Assembly (NCBI RefSeq): GCF_001428045.1
Contig: NZ_LMSD01000012.1
Location: 882,735 to 946,734 of the forward strand
Reading direction: 5' to 3'
Length of the DNA: 64,000 nucleotides
From: Paenibacillus sp. Soil750
GTDB lineage: Bacteria; Bacillota; Bacilli; Paenibacillales; NBRC-103111
Shown here: one piece after another, positions 36,879-44,740 of the stretch
How the letters are laid out: each line of letters starts with the position of its first letter
Position numbering within the stretch: the stretch's first letter is position 1
Translations under genes and position numbers: made by a program
Notes under the pieces: generated by a model
Database searches by the model: none
Seen by the model: only the letters and a program-made list of their open reading frames with translations
What the model was told of the DNA's origin: nothing

Positions 36879-39800
36879 TTAACGTGCAGGTGCTACTTGC
36901 TCTGATTGAATGGCATTCGGCTTACCTTTTCTCTTGAAGAGGCCGCCTTCTCTTTTCTTAAATAGAATCTCATAAATAATTGGCACGATTACGAGCGTTA
37001 GTAGAGTCGAAGTCGTAAGACCACCAATAACGACAACGGCCAAACCTTTGGAAATGATCGTTCCTTTGGATAATCCAAGTCCTAAAGGCATCAGTGCAAG
37101 TATCGTTGCACCTGCCGTCATGATAATAGGTCTTAATCTCGTAATGCCGGCTTCAATGAGTGCGTCACGAATCGAATAATCTTGCTCTCTCAGCTGCTGC
37201 ACGCGGTCTACGAGTACAATCGCATTGGTTACAACGATACCAATTAGCATGAGGAAGCCGATGAGTGACGTTACGTTGATCGATTCGCCGGTTATTAGTA
37301 GTCCTAAGAGGCCCCCAATAGCTGCTAGCGGCAGTGAAAACAGAATGGCAAGCGGCGCTCTAGCGTTACCAAAGGCAATAACCATAACCATGTACACAAT
37401 GAAGATGGAAGCTATAATAGCCATAAACATTTGCATGAAACTTTTTTGAATATCGTCGGATACACCCTTTACTTCACGAGTGACGCCAGAAGGCAGTTCT
37501 AACTTAGCCAGTTCTTCGGTAATTTTCTTGCTGACGCCACCTTTATCCGTAGCATCAATTTTGGCTCTTACACTCACGATTTGTTCTTGATCTTCACGAC
37601 TAATGCTGTTAGGTGCCTCAATTTGTTCAACACGAGCTACTTCATTTAACTGTATCGTTTGACCAGTAGGCGTCTTGATTAAGAAAGTACCCAATTTATC
37701 CACGGAGTTTTTGTACATAGGATTCAACATAACCTTCGTGGCGTAAGTGATGTTATTAAATTTCAAATCACCTAACTTCTCTTCTGCTATCCAGGCGTTG
37801 ACTGCTTGCAAAATTTGAGCACTTGAGAGACCATACAATCGTGCTTTGTTTTGATTTACGACAATCTCGACTTCCGTTTTGGAATCACTCAAGCTGTCTT
37901 TAATGTCATTCAGCTCAGGGAATTCCTTCATTTTATCTTTGACCAACTGGGAAGCTTGCTTCAGGTAAAGCTGGTCATCCCCTTTCAGGGAATAGGAGAA
38001 GTCAGCTCCTGTTGCGGTAGGAGGTCCTCCTGTAAACAGTGTAATATTCACATCTGATCCATCTGGCATCAGTTTCAACATGTCTTCTTTATACGTTTTG
38101 ACTCCCTCAGTCGCATTGGTTTCAGCTGTTAGCTCGAAGAACATCATTGCTCGATAAGCAAATCGATCACTGCTTTGGTTATATCCAACAAGAGATTCAA
38201 TGTACTTGAATGCAGGTTTGCCAGCTTCATCTGTGTGTAATTTTAGTTCTTTTTCAAGTTCTTTGGACTTCTCATTCATCATTTCAATGGATGTTTCTCG
38301 CGGCATTTTAATCTCAATTACACCTTGTTTGACTGCTTCACTATCCGGCATAAAAGCTACTGCTAAATTAGGTACTGTAATGAAAATCGAGATTATAAGC
38401 GCAACCCCAGCCATAAATAACGTTTTGATTCGGTTATTCAAGGACCATATGAGTGCTTTCCTATATTTCACACCCATTGGGCCGACGTGACTGTCATCAT
38501 GACTTGCAAGCTTCTTGCTTTTAAGCACCATAATCTTCGCTAACATTGGAATTACCGTTAGTGCCACAATTAATGATGACATTAGGGCTACGACAAGTGT
38601 TATAGCAAAAGGACGGAATACTTCACCAACGACACCACTTACGAATCCAATGGGACCAAATACACCGACTGTTGTAATGGTAGAGGAGGTAATTGCGCTG
38701 GAAACTTGTTTCGTTGCTAATTTAATAACAGATTCATTACGATCTTGAGCTTTTTGCAGCTGACTATAGATATTCTCAATAACGACTATACTGTCATCCA
38801 CGACTCGCCCGACTGCAATGGCCATCCCACCTAAAGTCATGATGTTGAGGGAAATGCCTAGAGGACCCATAAATAGTAACGTAACAAGAATGGAGAGAGG
38901 AATCGACACGAGTACGATGATTGTCATACGTGCATTGCGTAGGAAAAGCAAGATCATTAATGAAGCAAGTATGGCACCTAATCCACCTTCTTGCACCATG
39001 CCGTGGATAGAATCTTTAATATCGTTGGCAGAATTATAAATTTTGTGGAACTTTACGCCAGGCAGCGTTTGGCTCCAGTCAGTCATTAGCTTGTCAGCAC
39101 TATCTGCAAATTCTACCGCATTCGCAGCTTTCGTTTTGTAAAGCAGCACACCAATGGCTGGCAGATCATCTAATCGGGCAATGAATTTGGACTCACTGAT
39201 TGCTTCTACTTTGGCAATTTGTTTGAGAAGCAGTGTATCGCCTGTTTTCGTGGTGATTTTCAAGTTATCCAAGTTATAAATTGTATCTAGTTCACCTTTG
39301 ACTCGAACCATCTGTGTGTTTCCATTGAAATCTACTGTACCTGCCGGGCTAGATACCAATGAAGCTTTGATTAAACTAGAAACTTCTGATGGTGTTAAAC
39401 CATAATTATTTATCGCAGGCGCATCAAGCTTAATAGTAAGAACAGCATCCTGATTGCCTACAGAGTCGACATGGTCAATTCCCTTGAGCCCATTAAAACC
39501 AGGAAGAATTGTATCTTTGTAGGCTTTATCCAGCTCGGTTTGGTTCATTCCTACCTCACCGTAAACGGCCAAATAATAGACAGGGTCAGAAGCAAAACCT
39601 GCTGTTAACACTTTGGGCTTCTCAGAGCCTTGAGGCAGCTTAACGTTAGATATCAAGCTCTCTACATCTTTCTTAACATCTTCCGGCTTCTTATCTTGGT
39701 CCAACTCCAGGATAATCTGTGAGTAATTGTCCTGTGATCCGGAGCTTAGGGTCTTGAGTCCATCCAACCCCGCAACAGCCTTCTCTAATGGCTTCGTAAT

Positions 39801-39986
39801 TTCATCAAGGACATCCTTCGGGGGTGCTACATAGGTCGTGCTAATAATGACAACCGGGAATGTAATATCAGGCATACTTTCTACCTTTAGTGTGGTAGTA
39901 GAATAAGTTCCTCCTACGACCAACAGCAGCATGACGATGAAAATCGCTGCCACATTTTTCATTGAAAACTCAGTTAACTTTGACAT
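36879..39986 (-). CDS. RND-family efflux transporter (AcrB/SwrC type)
   Basis: A 1035-residue proton-driven exporter. I set the start at 39986 (MSKLTEFSMKNVAAIF), which has GGGGAG 8 nt upstream; the longer frame adds 17 residues without a ribosome site. It has the two-fold repeat of twelve helices with two large extracellular loops. The proton-relay Asp pair D397/D398 is in AVGRVVDDSIVVIEN. Of known Gram-positive relatives, SwrC of Bacillus exports surfactin. It is the first gene of a three-gene operon with a lipoprotein adaptor and an unknown exported protein. An 11-bp tandem repeat near its promoter suggests control by a response regulator. Confidence 0.93.
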   Translation of the reverse strand: MSKLTEFSMKNVAAIFIVMLLLVVGGTYSTTTLKVESMPDITFPVVIISTTYVAPPKDVLDEITKPLEKAVAGLDGLKTLSSGSQDNYSQIILELDQDKKPEDVKKDVESLISNVKLPQGSEKPKVLTAGFASDPVYYLAVYGEVGMNQTELDKAYKDTILPGFNGLKGIDHVDSVGNQDAVLTIKLDAPAINNYGLTPSEVSSLIKASLVSSPAGTVDFNGNTQMVRVKGELDTIYNLDNLKITTKTGDTLLLKQIAKVEAISESKFIARLDDLPAIGVLLYKTKAANAVEFADSADKLMTDWSQTLPGVKFHKIYNSANDIKDSIHGMVQEGGLGAILASLMILLFLRNARMTIIVLVSIPLSILVTLLFMGPLGISLNIMTLGGMAIAVGRVVDDSIVVIENIYSQLQKAQDRNESVIKLATKQVSSAITSSTITTVGVFGPIGFVSGVVGEVFRPFAITLVVALMSSLIVALTVIPMLAKIMVLKSKKLASHDDSHVGPMGVKYRKALIWSLNNRIKTLFMAGVALIISIFITVPNLAVAFMPDSEAVKQGVIEIKMPRETSIEMMNEKSKELEKELKLHTDEAGKPAFKYIESLVGYNQSSDRFAYRAMMFFELTAETNATEGVKTYKEDMLKLMPDGSDVNITLFTGGPPTATGADFSYSLKGDDQLYLKQASQLVKDKMKEFPELNDIKDSLSDSKTEVEIVVNQNKARLYGLSSAQILQAVNAWIAEEKLGDLKFNNITYATKVMLNPMYKNSVDKLGTFLIKTPTGQTIQLNEVARVEQIEAPNSISREDQEQIVSVRAKIDATDKGGVSKKITEELAKLELPSGVTREVKGVSDDIQKSFMQMFMAIIASIFIVYMVMVIAFGNARAPLAILFSLPLAAIGGLLGLLITGESINVTSLIGFLMLIGIVVTNAIVLVDRVQQLREQDYSIRDALIEAGITRLRPIIMTAGATILALMPLGLGLSKGTIISKGLAVVVIGGLTTSTLLTLVIVPIIYEILFKKREGGLFKRKGKPNAIQSEQVAPAR

Positions 39987-40112
39987 TCTCACTTCTCCCC
40001 TATCACCAGCTTTAATGCTTACATGCTTACTACTCACTCTTACATTTTACTTGGAATTTTTTAACAGTAAATATCCTAAAGTTGACAATTCCATGTATGC
40101 TCGATCGGATTT

Positions 40113-40141
40113 ATTATAGCTTTTCATTGTGATTAAAACAG
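40113..40141 (-). promoter_or_regulatory. Probable promoter of the RND efflux operon
   Basis: A perfect minus-strand TATAAT lies at plus positions 40113-40118. The -35 region is poor (CTGTTT at 17 bp or TGTTTT at 16 bp), as expected for an activator-dependent promoter. Confidence 0.5.
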
Positions 40142-40148
40142 GTGAGTA

Positions 40149-40170
40149 AAGTCATATTTAAGTCATATTT
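40149..40170 (-). repeat. 11-bp perfect tandem repeat upstream of the RND promoter
   Basis: The unit AAGTCATATTT occurs twice head to tail (40149-40159 and 40160-40170). One-turn spacing on the upstream edge of the -35 region is typical of binding by dimers of OmpR-type response regulators. Confidence 0.6.
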
Positions 40171-40214
40171 TGGTAATATGAACAGTTAAAATGATTGTGA
40201 CTTTCCAACAAAAC

Positions 40215-40252
40215 AAAAACCGATGCTCCTCCAAATACGAGGGCATCGGTTT
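40215..40252. terminator. CCGATG/CATCGG-type terminator between pump and glycerophosphodiesterase genes
   Basis: AAAACCGATGC pairs with GCATCGGTTT around an inner CTCCT/ACGAGG stem; the minus strand continues with TTTTTGTTTTG. It is followed at 40255-40285 by an 11-bp stem (AGCTTTTCAAA/TTTGAAAAGCT). The stretch 40286-40412 contains nothing else I can support. Confidence 0.7.
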
Positions 40253-40412
40253 ACAGCTTTTCAAACTATGTTGTTTTGAAAAGCTCCTTCAACTGTTAAA
40301 AGAAAATATTGCGTGAAATTTGATATCAAGACATTAGACATTAGATTGTTTTGCAGTGTGATTTCACATGACGGTTTTCTTACACGCTCAAAAACACAAT
40401 TCTTAAGACACG

Positions 40413-40449
40413 AAAGAACCAGTAAACTCAAAGTTTACTGGTTCTTTTT
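40413..40449. terminator. Terminator of the glycerophosphodiesterase gene
   Basis: AAAGAACCAGTAAACT pairs perfectly with AGTTTACTGGTTCTTT around a 3-nt loop. It starts about 20 bp after the minus-strand stop at 40469. Confidence 0.8.
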
Positions 40450-40468
40450 ATCTCATCCTCTGACCAAT

Positions 40469-41203
40469 TTAGCCAAGCAGATTCCGCAATCGCGCTGGAT
40501 AATCGGTAATAATCCCCGTAACACCAGCAGCAATCAACCTTTTATAATCCGCAACATCATTTGCCGTATATGGATAAACAGCCAGTCCTGCAGCTTCAGC
40601 CGCGACAACATCCTCCTTGTTAATACAGTGGTGATACGGATGCAAAGAAAACACATCTACCCCCAATTGCTTAGCATAGGCTGCATGGTCTATTAAATTG
40701 GCTGCATAAAGCAATCCCACTTTCGCCTTAGGCTGCGCTTGTTTGATCTCGTGAATCAGCTTGTGATCAAAGGAAGAGATCACGATATCTTCCCATCTAT
40801 CCATTTCGTCCAAAAATGCCAACAACGCCTTCTCCATTCTTCCCTCATAAGCGTGTTTTACTTCCACATTGATGAAATGTCCCAGTGGTACCAGCTCGAA
40901 TACTTGACGCAGATGAGGAATTCTCTCTCCCGTGAATGCTTCAGAGAACCAGATGCCAGCATCTAAGGAATTCAACTCTTCCCAATTATGCTCACAAATA
41001 AGTCCGGATCCGTTTGTGGTCCGATCCAGCGTTAAATCATGACAGACGACAATCTCGCCATCTTTTGTTATTTGTACATCAAGTTCAATCCCTTCAGCAC
41101 CTTGTTCTAAAGCTAGTGCGAAAGAAGCTAATGTGTTTTCAGGCGCCTCACCAGATGCTCCGCGATGTCCAATTACGATCGGTTGCTGCATGTTCAAATT
41201 CAC
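40469..41203 (-). CDS. Glycerophosphodiester phosphodiesterase
   Basis: A 244-residue TIM-barrel enzyme of the GDPD family, without a signal peptide. It hydrolyses deacylated phospholipid headgroups such as glycerophosphocholine to sn-glycerol 3-phosphate and alcohol. The active-site set is present: H13 in IGHRGASGEAPENT, then the Glu and Asp of GIELDVQITKDG and the His of VVCHDLTLDRTTNGSG. The end of the barrel (GVTGIITDYPARL) is also typical. It is divergent from a Ugp-like importer that would bring in its substrate or product, across a shared 203-bp control region holding a possible Pho box. Confidence 0.92.
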   Translation of the reverse strand: MNLNMQQPIVIGHRGASGEAPENTLASFALALEQGAEGIELDVQITKDGEIVVCHDLTLDRTTNGSGLICEHNWEELNSLDAGIWFSEAFTGERIPHLRQVFELVPLGHFINVEVKHAYEGRMEKALLAFLDEMDRWEDIVISSFDHKLIHEIKQAQPKAKVGLLYAANLIDHAAYAKQLGVDVFSLHPYHHCINKEDVVAAEAAGLAVYPYTANDVADYKRLIAAGVTGIITDYPARLRNLLG

Positions 41204-41306
41204 TCTCCTATCCAGATAGACTAGCTAAATATGCTCAAATTATAGTTGAATGCACCTAATTCTGCCCAGTAAGAAATTCTATTGTTTTTGTAAATTCATC
41301 TAAAAA

Positions 41307-41334
41307 TATACAAAATCTTCACTTGAATTTGACA
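41307..41334 (+). promoter_or_regulatory. Candidate Pho box before the Ugp-like operon
   Basis: Three hexamers, TATACA (41307-41312), TTCACT (41318-41323) and TTGACA (41329-41334), follow one another with exact 11-bp period, close to the TT(A/T/C)ACA repeats bound by PhoP in Bacillus. They end about 20 bp before a weak -10 candidate (TAGTCT near 41356). This agrees with a phosphate-scavenging role for the flanking genes. Confidence 0.45.
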
Positions 41335-41406
41335 TTGGTCAAATAAACAAGCGTTAGTCTAGTAACGAGGCGTACATGTTGAATAATGTTCATGGAGGAG
41401 CTTGAA

Positions 41407-42366
41407 ATGAATGCAATAGAAAGAGATTTACCTCATGCAAGAAAATCAAAAACGACTGTACAAGCAGCGCATCCGCGCAAGGCAGCAATTAGCCAGAAAT
41501 GGGCGGAGACAATCCTTGGTTATGTTTTCTTAGCTCCCTCACTCTTGTTGTTCGCTGTCTTCTTGTTCTATCCCTTGATACAAACCTTCTATCTCAGTTT
41601 ACACGAAACTGATCCTCGTGGCCGAGTGGCCTCCTATGTCGGTTTCGATAATTTCACAGCTATTTTTACTTCAGAACGATTTTATCAGAGTCTCGGCGTT
41701 ACTGGCCTGTTTACTCTACTAACGGTTCCTACTGTGATCATCATCGCGCTGATGCTCGCTGCGTTAACGCATAATCAACTCAAAGGTATGCGAATCTTTC
41801 AATTCATATTCTCATTGCCTGTTGTCCTATCCGTAGGTACTTCCGCTGTGATCTGGATGATGCTATTTCACCCGAGTGTTGGCATGTTGAATTATTTACT
41901 TCAACAAGTTGGCCTAGAACCTGTGGCATGGCTGACTGACCCGCGATGGGCACTGCTTTCTGTTTCTATGATGACTGTTTGGATGAATCTCGGCTTCACC
42001 TACATTGTCTTGTTAAGTGGTTTACAAGGAGTTCCTGATGAAATCTATGACAGCGCCAAAATCGATGGATCTGGCCCCATTCGCACCTTTGTGCAAATCG
42101 TCCTTCCATTATTGTCACCGACGGTATTCTTCGTCACGATCGTGTCGATCATCGGTGCTTTTCAGTCCTTCGGACAAATTCATATTCTGACCAAAGGTGG
42201 ACCCGTCAACTCCACAGACGTACTTGTCTACACCTTATATCAGGATGCTTTTATCAACTTCCGGTTCGGAACTGGCAGCGCGCAAGCACTTGTCCTCTTT
42301 ACCATTATCCTTATTTTCACAATCATTCAGTTTAAAGTATTTGAAAAGAAGGTGCACTATCAATGA
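41407..42366 (+). CDS. ugpA: Glycerol-3-phosphate-type ABC transporter permease
   Basis: A 319-residue permease with six helices; the start at 41407 (MNAIERD) has GGAGGAG 6 nt upstream, while an in-frame Met seven codons earlier has none. The EAA-type loop is PDEIYDSAKIDGSGPIRTF near residue 211. The GPVNSTDVLVYTLYQDAF segment near the C-terminus is typical of UgpA/MalF-like permeases. It overlaps ugpE by 4 bp. The naming rests mainly on the binding protein and the divergent glycerophosphodiesterase; a sugar importer is the alternative. Confidence 0.82.
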   Translation: MNAIERDLPHARKSKTTVQAAHPRKAAISQKWAETILGYVFLAPSLLLFAVFLFYPLIQTFYLSLHETDPRGRVASYVGFDNFTAIFTSERFYQSLGVTGLFTLLTVPTVIIIALMLAALTHNQLKGMRIFQFIFSLPVVLSVGTSAVIWMMLFHPSVGMLNYLLQQVGLEPVAWLTDPRWALLSVSMMTVWMNLGFTYIVLLSGLQGVPDEIYDSAKIDGSGPIRTFVQIVLPLLSPTVFFVTIVSIIGAFQSFGQIHILTKGGPVNSTDVLVYTLYQDAFINFRFGTGSAQALVLFTIILIFTIIQFKVFEKKVHYQ

Positions 42367-43184
42367 TGACCCGTTTGCAACATACCTTCGTCTACACCCT
42401 ATTGATCATCTGTGCCGCACTTGTTCTTTATCCCATTTTCTATACATTCTCATCTGCATTGATGACACCAGAGGAAGCATCCGCCTATCCCCCTCACTTC
42501 TTGCCAAGCAGCTTTTATCTGGGAAGTATCATCGACGTATTCAAGCTTGTGCCCATCGCCAAATTTGTTACCAATAGTCTCATTGTATCTATCGTGATTA
42601 CCCTGGGACAGCTGATTACATCCAGCATGGCCGCTTATGCCTTTACCAATATTCGGTTCATGGGTAAAGCCTTCATCTTTGCGCTCTTCATGGCTACCAT
42701 GATGATTCCCTGGGAGGTCACCATTATTCCCAACTATTTGACGGTTAAAAAATGGGACTGGCTCGATAGCATGCAGGGGCTAACCGTTCCATTCTTGGCT
42801 ACGGCCTTCGGAACCTTCCTTCTGCGGCAATTCTTCTTACAGCTGCCCAAAGAGCTGTTCGAAGCGGCACGAATCGATGGTTGCGGACATTTTCGCATGT
42901 TCCTTCGAATTGTGCTTCCGCTCGGGCGTCCAGCCTTGGCAACGTTAGCTGTGTATGCCTTTTTAAATGCATGGAACATGTATCTATGGCCACTGCTCAT
43001 AACGAACAGCGAAGCCATGAGAACCGTGCAAATTGGCATCGCGATGCTGCAATTCGAAGAGTTGACTGTATGGAATTTGGTTCTGGCAGGTGTAACCATC
43101 GTATTACTGCCGTCCCTCTTATTGCTCATTCTCGGTTTAAAACAGCTCGTTCGCGGACTTACCGCTGGTGCTGTGAAAGGTTAA
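42363..43184 (+). CDS. ugpE: Glycerol-3-phosphate-type ABC transporter permease
   Basis: A 273-residue permease, partner of UgpA. Six membrane helices are predicted. The EAA loop is LPKELFEAARIDGCGHFRMFLRIVLP near residues 162-187, and it ends with LTAGAVKG, the usual tail of this permease type. The start codon overlaps the ugpA stop by 4 bp (ATGA), indicating coupled translation. The binding-protein gene follows after 89 bp. No ATPase gene is present. Confidence 0.82.
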   Translation: MMTRLQHTFVYTLLIICAALVLYPIFYTFSSALMTPEEASAYPPHFLPSSFYLGSIIDVFKLVPIAKFVTNSLIVSIVITLGQLITSSMAAYAFTNIRFMGKAFIFALFMATMMIPWEVTIIPNYLTVKKWDWLDSMQGLTVPFLATAFGTFLLRQFFLQLPKELFEAARIDGCGHFRMFLRIVLPLGRPALATLAVYAFLNAWNMYLWPLLITNSEAMRTVQIGIAMLQFEELTVWNLVLAGVTIVLLPSLLLLILGLKQLVRGLTAGAVKG

Positions 43185-43273
43185 TCCATCCTCTGATGGC
43201 CACTCTGTTCAGCTACAATGCTGAAGCAGATTTCCATATATTTTAGATTAGAGATAAGGGAGAGAAATAGACG

Positions 43274-44665
43274 ATGAAATCATTGAAAACAAGAAGCTCC
43301 ATCCTTGCTATGACTGCAATTATGGTGCTGTTAACTAGTGCATGCGGCAAAGCAGAAACAACGACTTCAGGCACTACGACAGAAAGTAAACCTGCAACAA
43401 GTACGGCAGCGGCGGATGTCAAAAAACCAACTGAACCCGTTAAAGTAATCTGGTGGCACTCGATGAGTGGAGAGCTTGGCAAAGCCGTCGATAAATTAGT
43501 GGCAGATTTCAATGGCTCCCAGAAGAATGTACAAGTTGAGGCTGTATTCCAAGGTACGTACGATGAGAGCATTAACAAAATGAAAGCATCGATGGATACC
43601 AAAAGCGGCCCCTCCCTCATTCAAGTTTACGAAATCGGCTCCCGCTTTATGATCGATTCTAAAGCCATTACACCTGTTCAAAAATTTGTTGATGCCGATA
43701 AATTTGATCTTTCCCAGCTCGAAGAGAACATTCTGAATTATTATAAAGTCGATGGCAAACTAAATTCCATGCCATTCAATACATCGAACCCTATCTTGTA
43801 TTACAACAAAGACATGTTCAAAGCTGCCGGTCTTGATCCAGAGAAACCGCCAACCACGTATGAAGAAATTGCGAATACTTCTAAAGCACTAAGTAAAGAT
43901 GGAAAATCCGGTTCTTCTTTTGCGATCTATGGCTGGTTTATGGAGCAATTCTTCGCTAACCAAGGTGTTGAATTCCTTAATAACGGAAATGGCCGTACCG
44001 CTGCTGCAACAGAAGCCTTGGTTAACAATGACGCTGGTGTCAAAACGCTAACCTGGTGGAAAGAGATGGTCGACAGCAAAACGTCTGCTAATCTTGGACG
44101 TAAAACAGATGATACGAAAAAAGCTTTCCTAGCTGGCCAAATCGCCATGACTCTAGATTCCACAGCATCCCTCCGTGGTATTGTCAGCGGAGCTGAAGGC
44201 AAATTCCAAGTAGGCACAGGCCCGCTTCCGAAGCCATCGGATGCCAAAGAAGGCGGTGTAGTTGTAGGCGGAGCGAGTCTTTACATCTTGAACAATAAGT
44301 CGGAAGCTGAGCAACAAGGCGCATGGGAATTTATTAAATTTCTAACGAATCCGCAAACACAAGCATGGTGGAACGTAAACACAGGCTACTTCCCAATTAC
44401 GAAAAAAGCCTATGATGAACAAATCATCAAAGATAATCTTACGAAATATCCGCAATTCCAAACAGCCATCGATCAATTGCACAAAACAAAAGCCAACACA
44501 GCAACGCAAGGTGCGGTTATGGGTGTATTCCCAGAAGCTCGTCAAATTGTCGAAACAGCTATCGAAGAGGCTTTGACTGGCAAAAAGGCTCCCAAAGAAG
44601 CGCTGGATAACGCAGCTAAGAGCATTACGGAGAAAATTGGTGCTTATAATAAGACTGTGAAATAA
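43274..44665 (+). CDS. ugpB: Glycerol-3-phosphate-type ABC transporter binding lipoprotein
   Basis: A 463-residue binding protein. The signal peptide ends in VLLTSACGK, so it is lipid-anchored. Family traits of UgpB are visible: VQVEAVFQGTYDESINKMKAS near residue 83, GPSLIQVYEIGSRFMIDS, SMPFNTSNPILYYNKDMFKAAGLDP near 168, and GGASLYILNNKSEAEQQGAWEFIKFL. In Escherichia coli UgpB binds glycerol 3-phosphate and glycerophosphocholine, which fits the divergent glycerophosphodiesterase. GGGAGA about 9 nt upstream supports the start. Expression may rise under phosphate limitation. Confidence 0.85.
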   Translation: MKSLKTRSSILAMTAIMVLLTSACGKAETTTSGTTTESKPATSTAAADVKKPTEPVKVIWWHSMSGELGKAVDKLVADFNGSQKNVQVEAVFQGTYDESINKMKASMDTKSGPSLIQVYEIGSRFMIDSKAITPVQKFVDADKFDLSQLEENILNYYKVDGKLNSMPFNTSNPILYYNKDMFKAAGLDPEKPPTTYEEIANTSKALSKDGKSGSSFAIYGWFMEQFFANQGVEFLNNGNGRTAAATEALVNNDAGVKTLTWWKEMVDSKTSANLGRKTDDTKKAFLAGQIAMTLDSTASLRGIVSGAEGKFQVGTGPLPKPSDAKEGGVVVGGASLYILNNKSEAEQQGAWEFIKFLTNPQTQAWWNVNTGYFPITKKAYDEQIIKDNLTKYPQFQTAIDQLHKTKANTATQGAVMGVFPEARQIVETAIEEALTGKKAPKEALDNAAKSITEKIGAYNKTVK

Positions 44666-44668
44666 AGC

Positions 44669-44706
44669 AAAAACCGATGCGCCCCAATCATGGGGACATC
44701 GGTTTT
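44669..44706. terminator. Bidirectional terminator between ugpB and the GH101 gene
   Basis: AAAACCGATG pairs with CATCGGTTTT, with an inner CCCC/GGGG stem. It starts 4 bp after the ugpB stop and ends 35 bp before the GH101 stop on the other strand. Confidence 0.85.
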
Positions 44707-44740
44707 CTGATTTTCAACTGCCTACGACTAAGGTGACTCC

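Noticed and set aside
40255..40312. Remnant of a second small Xre gene next to the 40215 terminator
   Set aside because: A few codons resemble the end of the 53752 gene, but an in-frame stop lies right before them and nothing upstream resembles the helix-turn-helix, so I keep it only as shared terminator flank.
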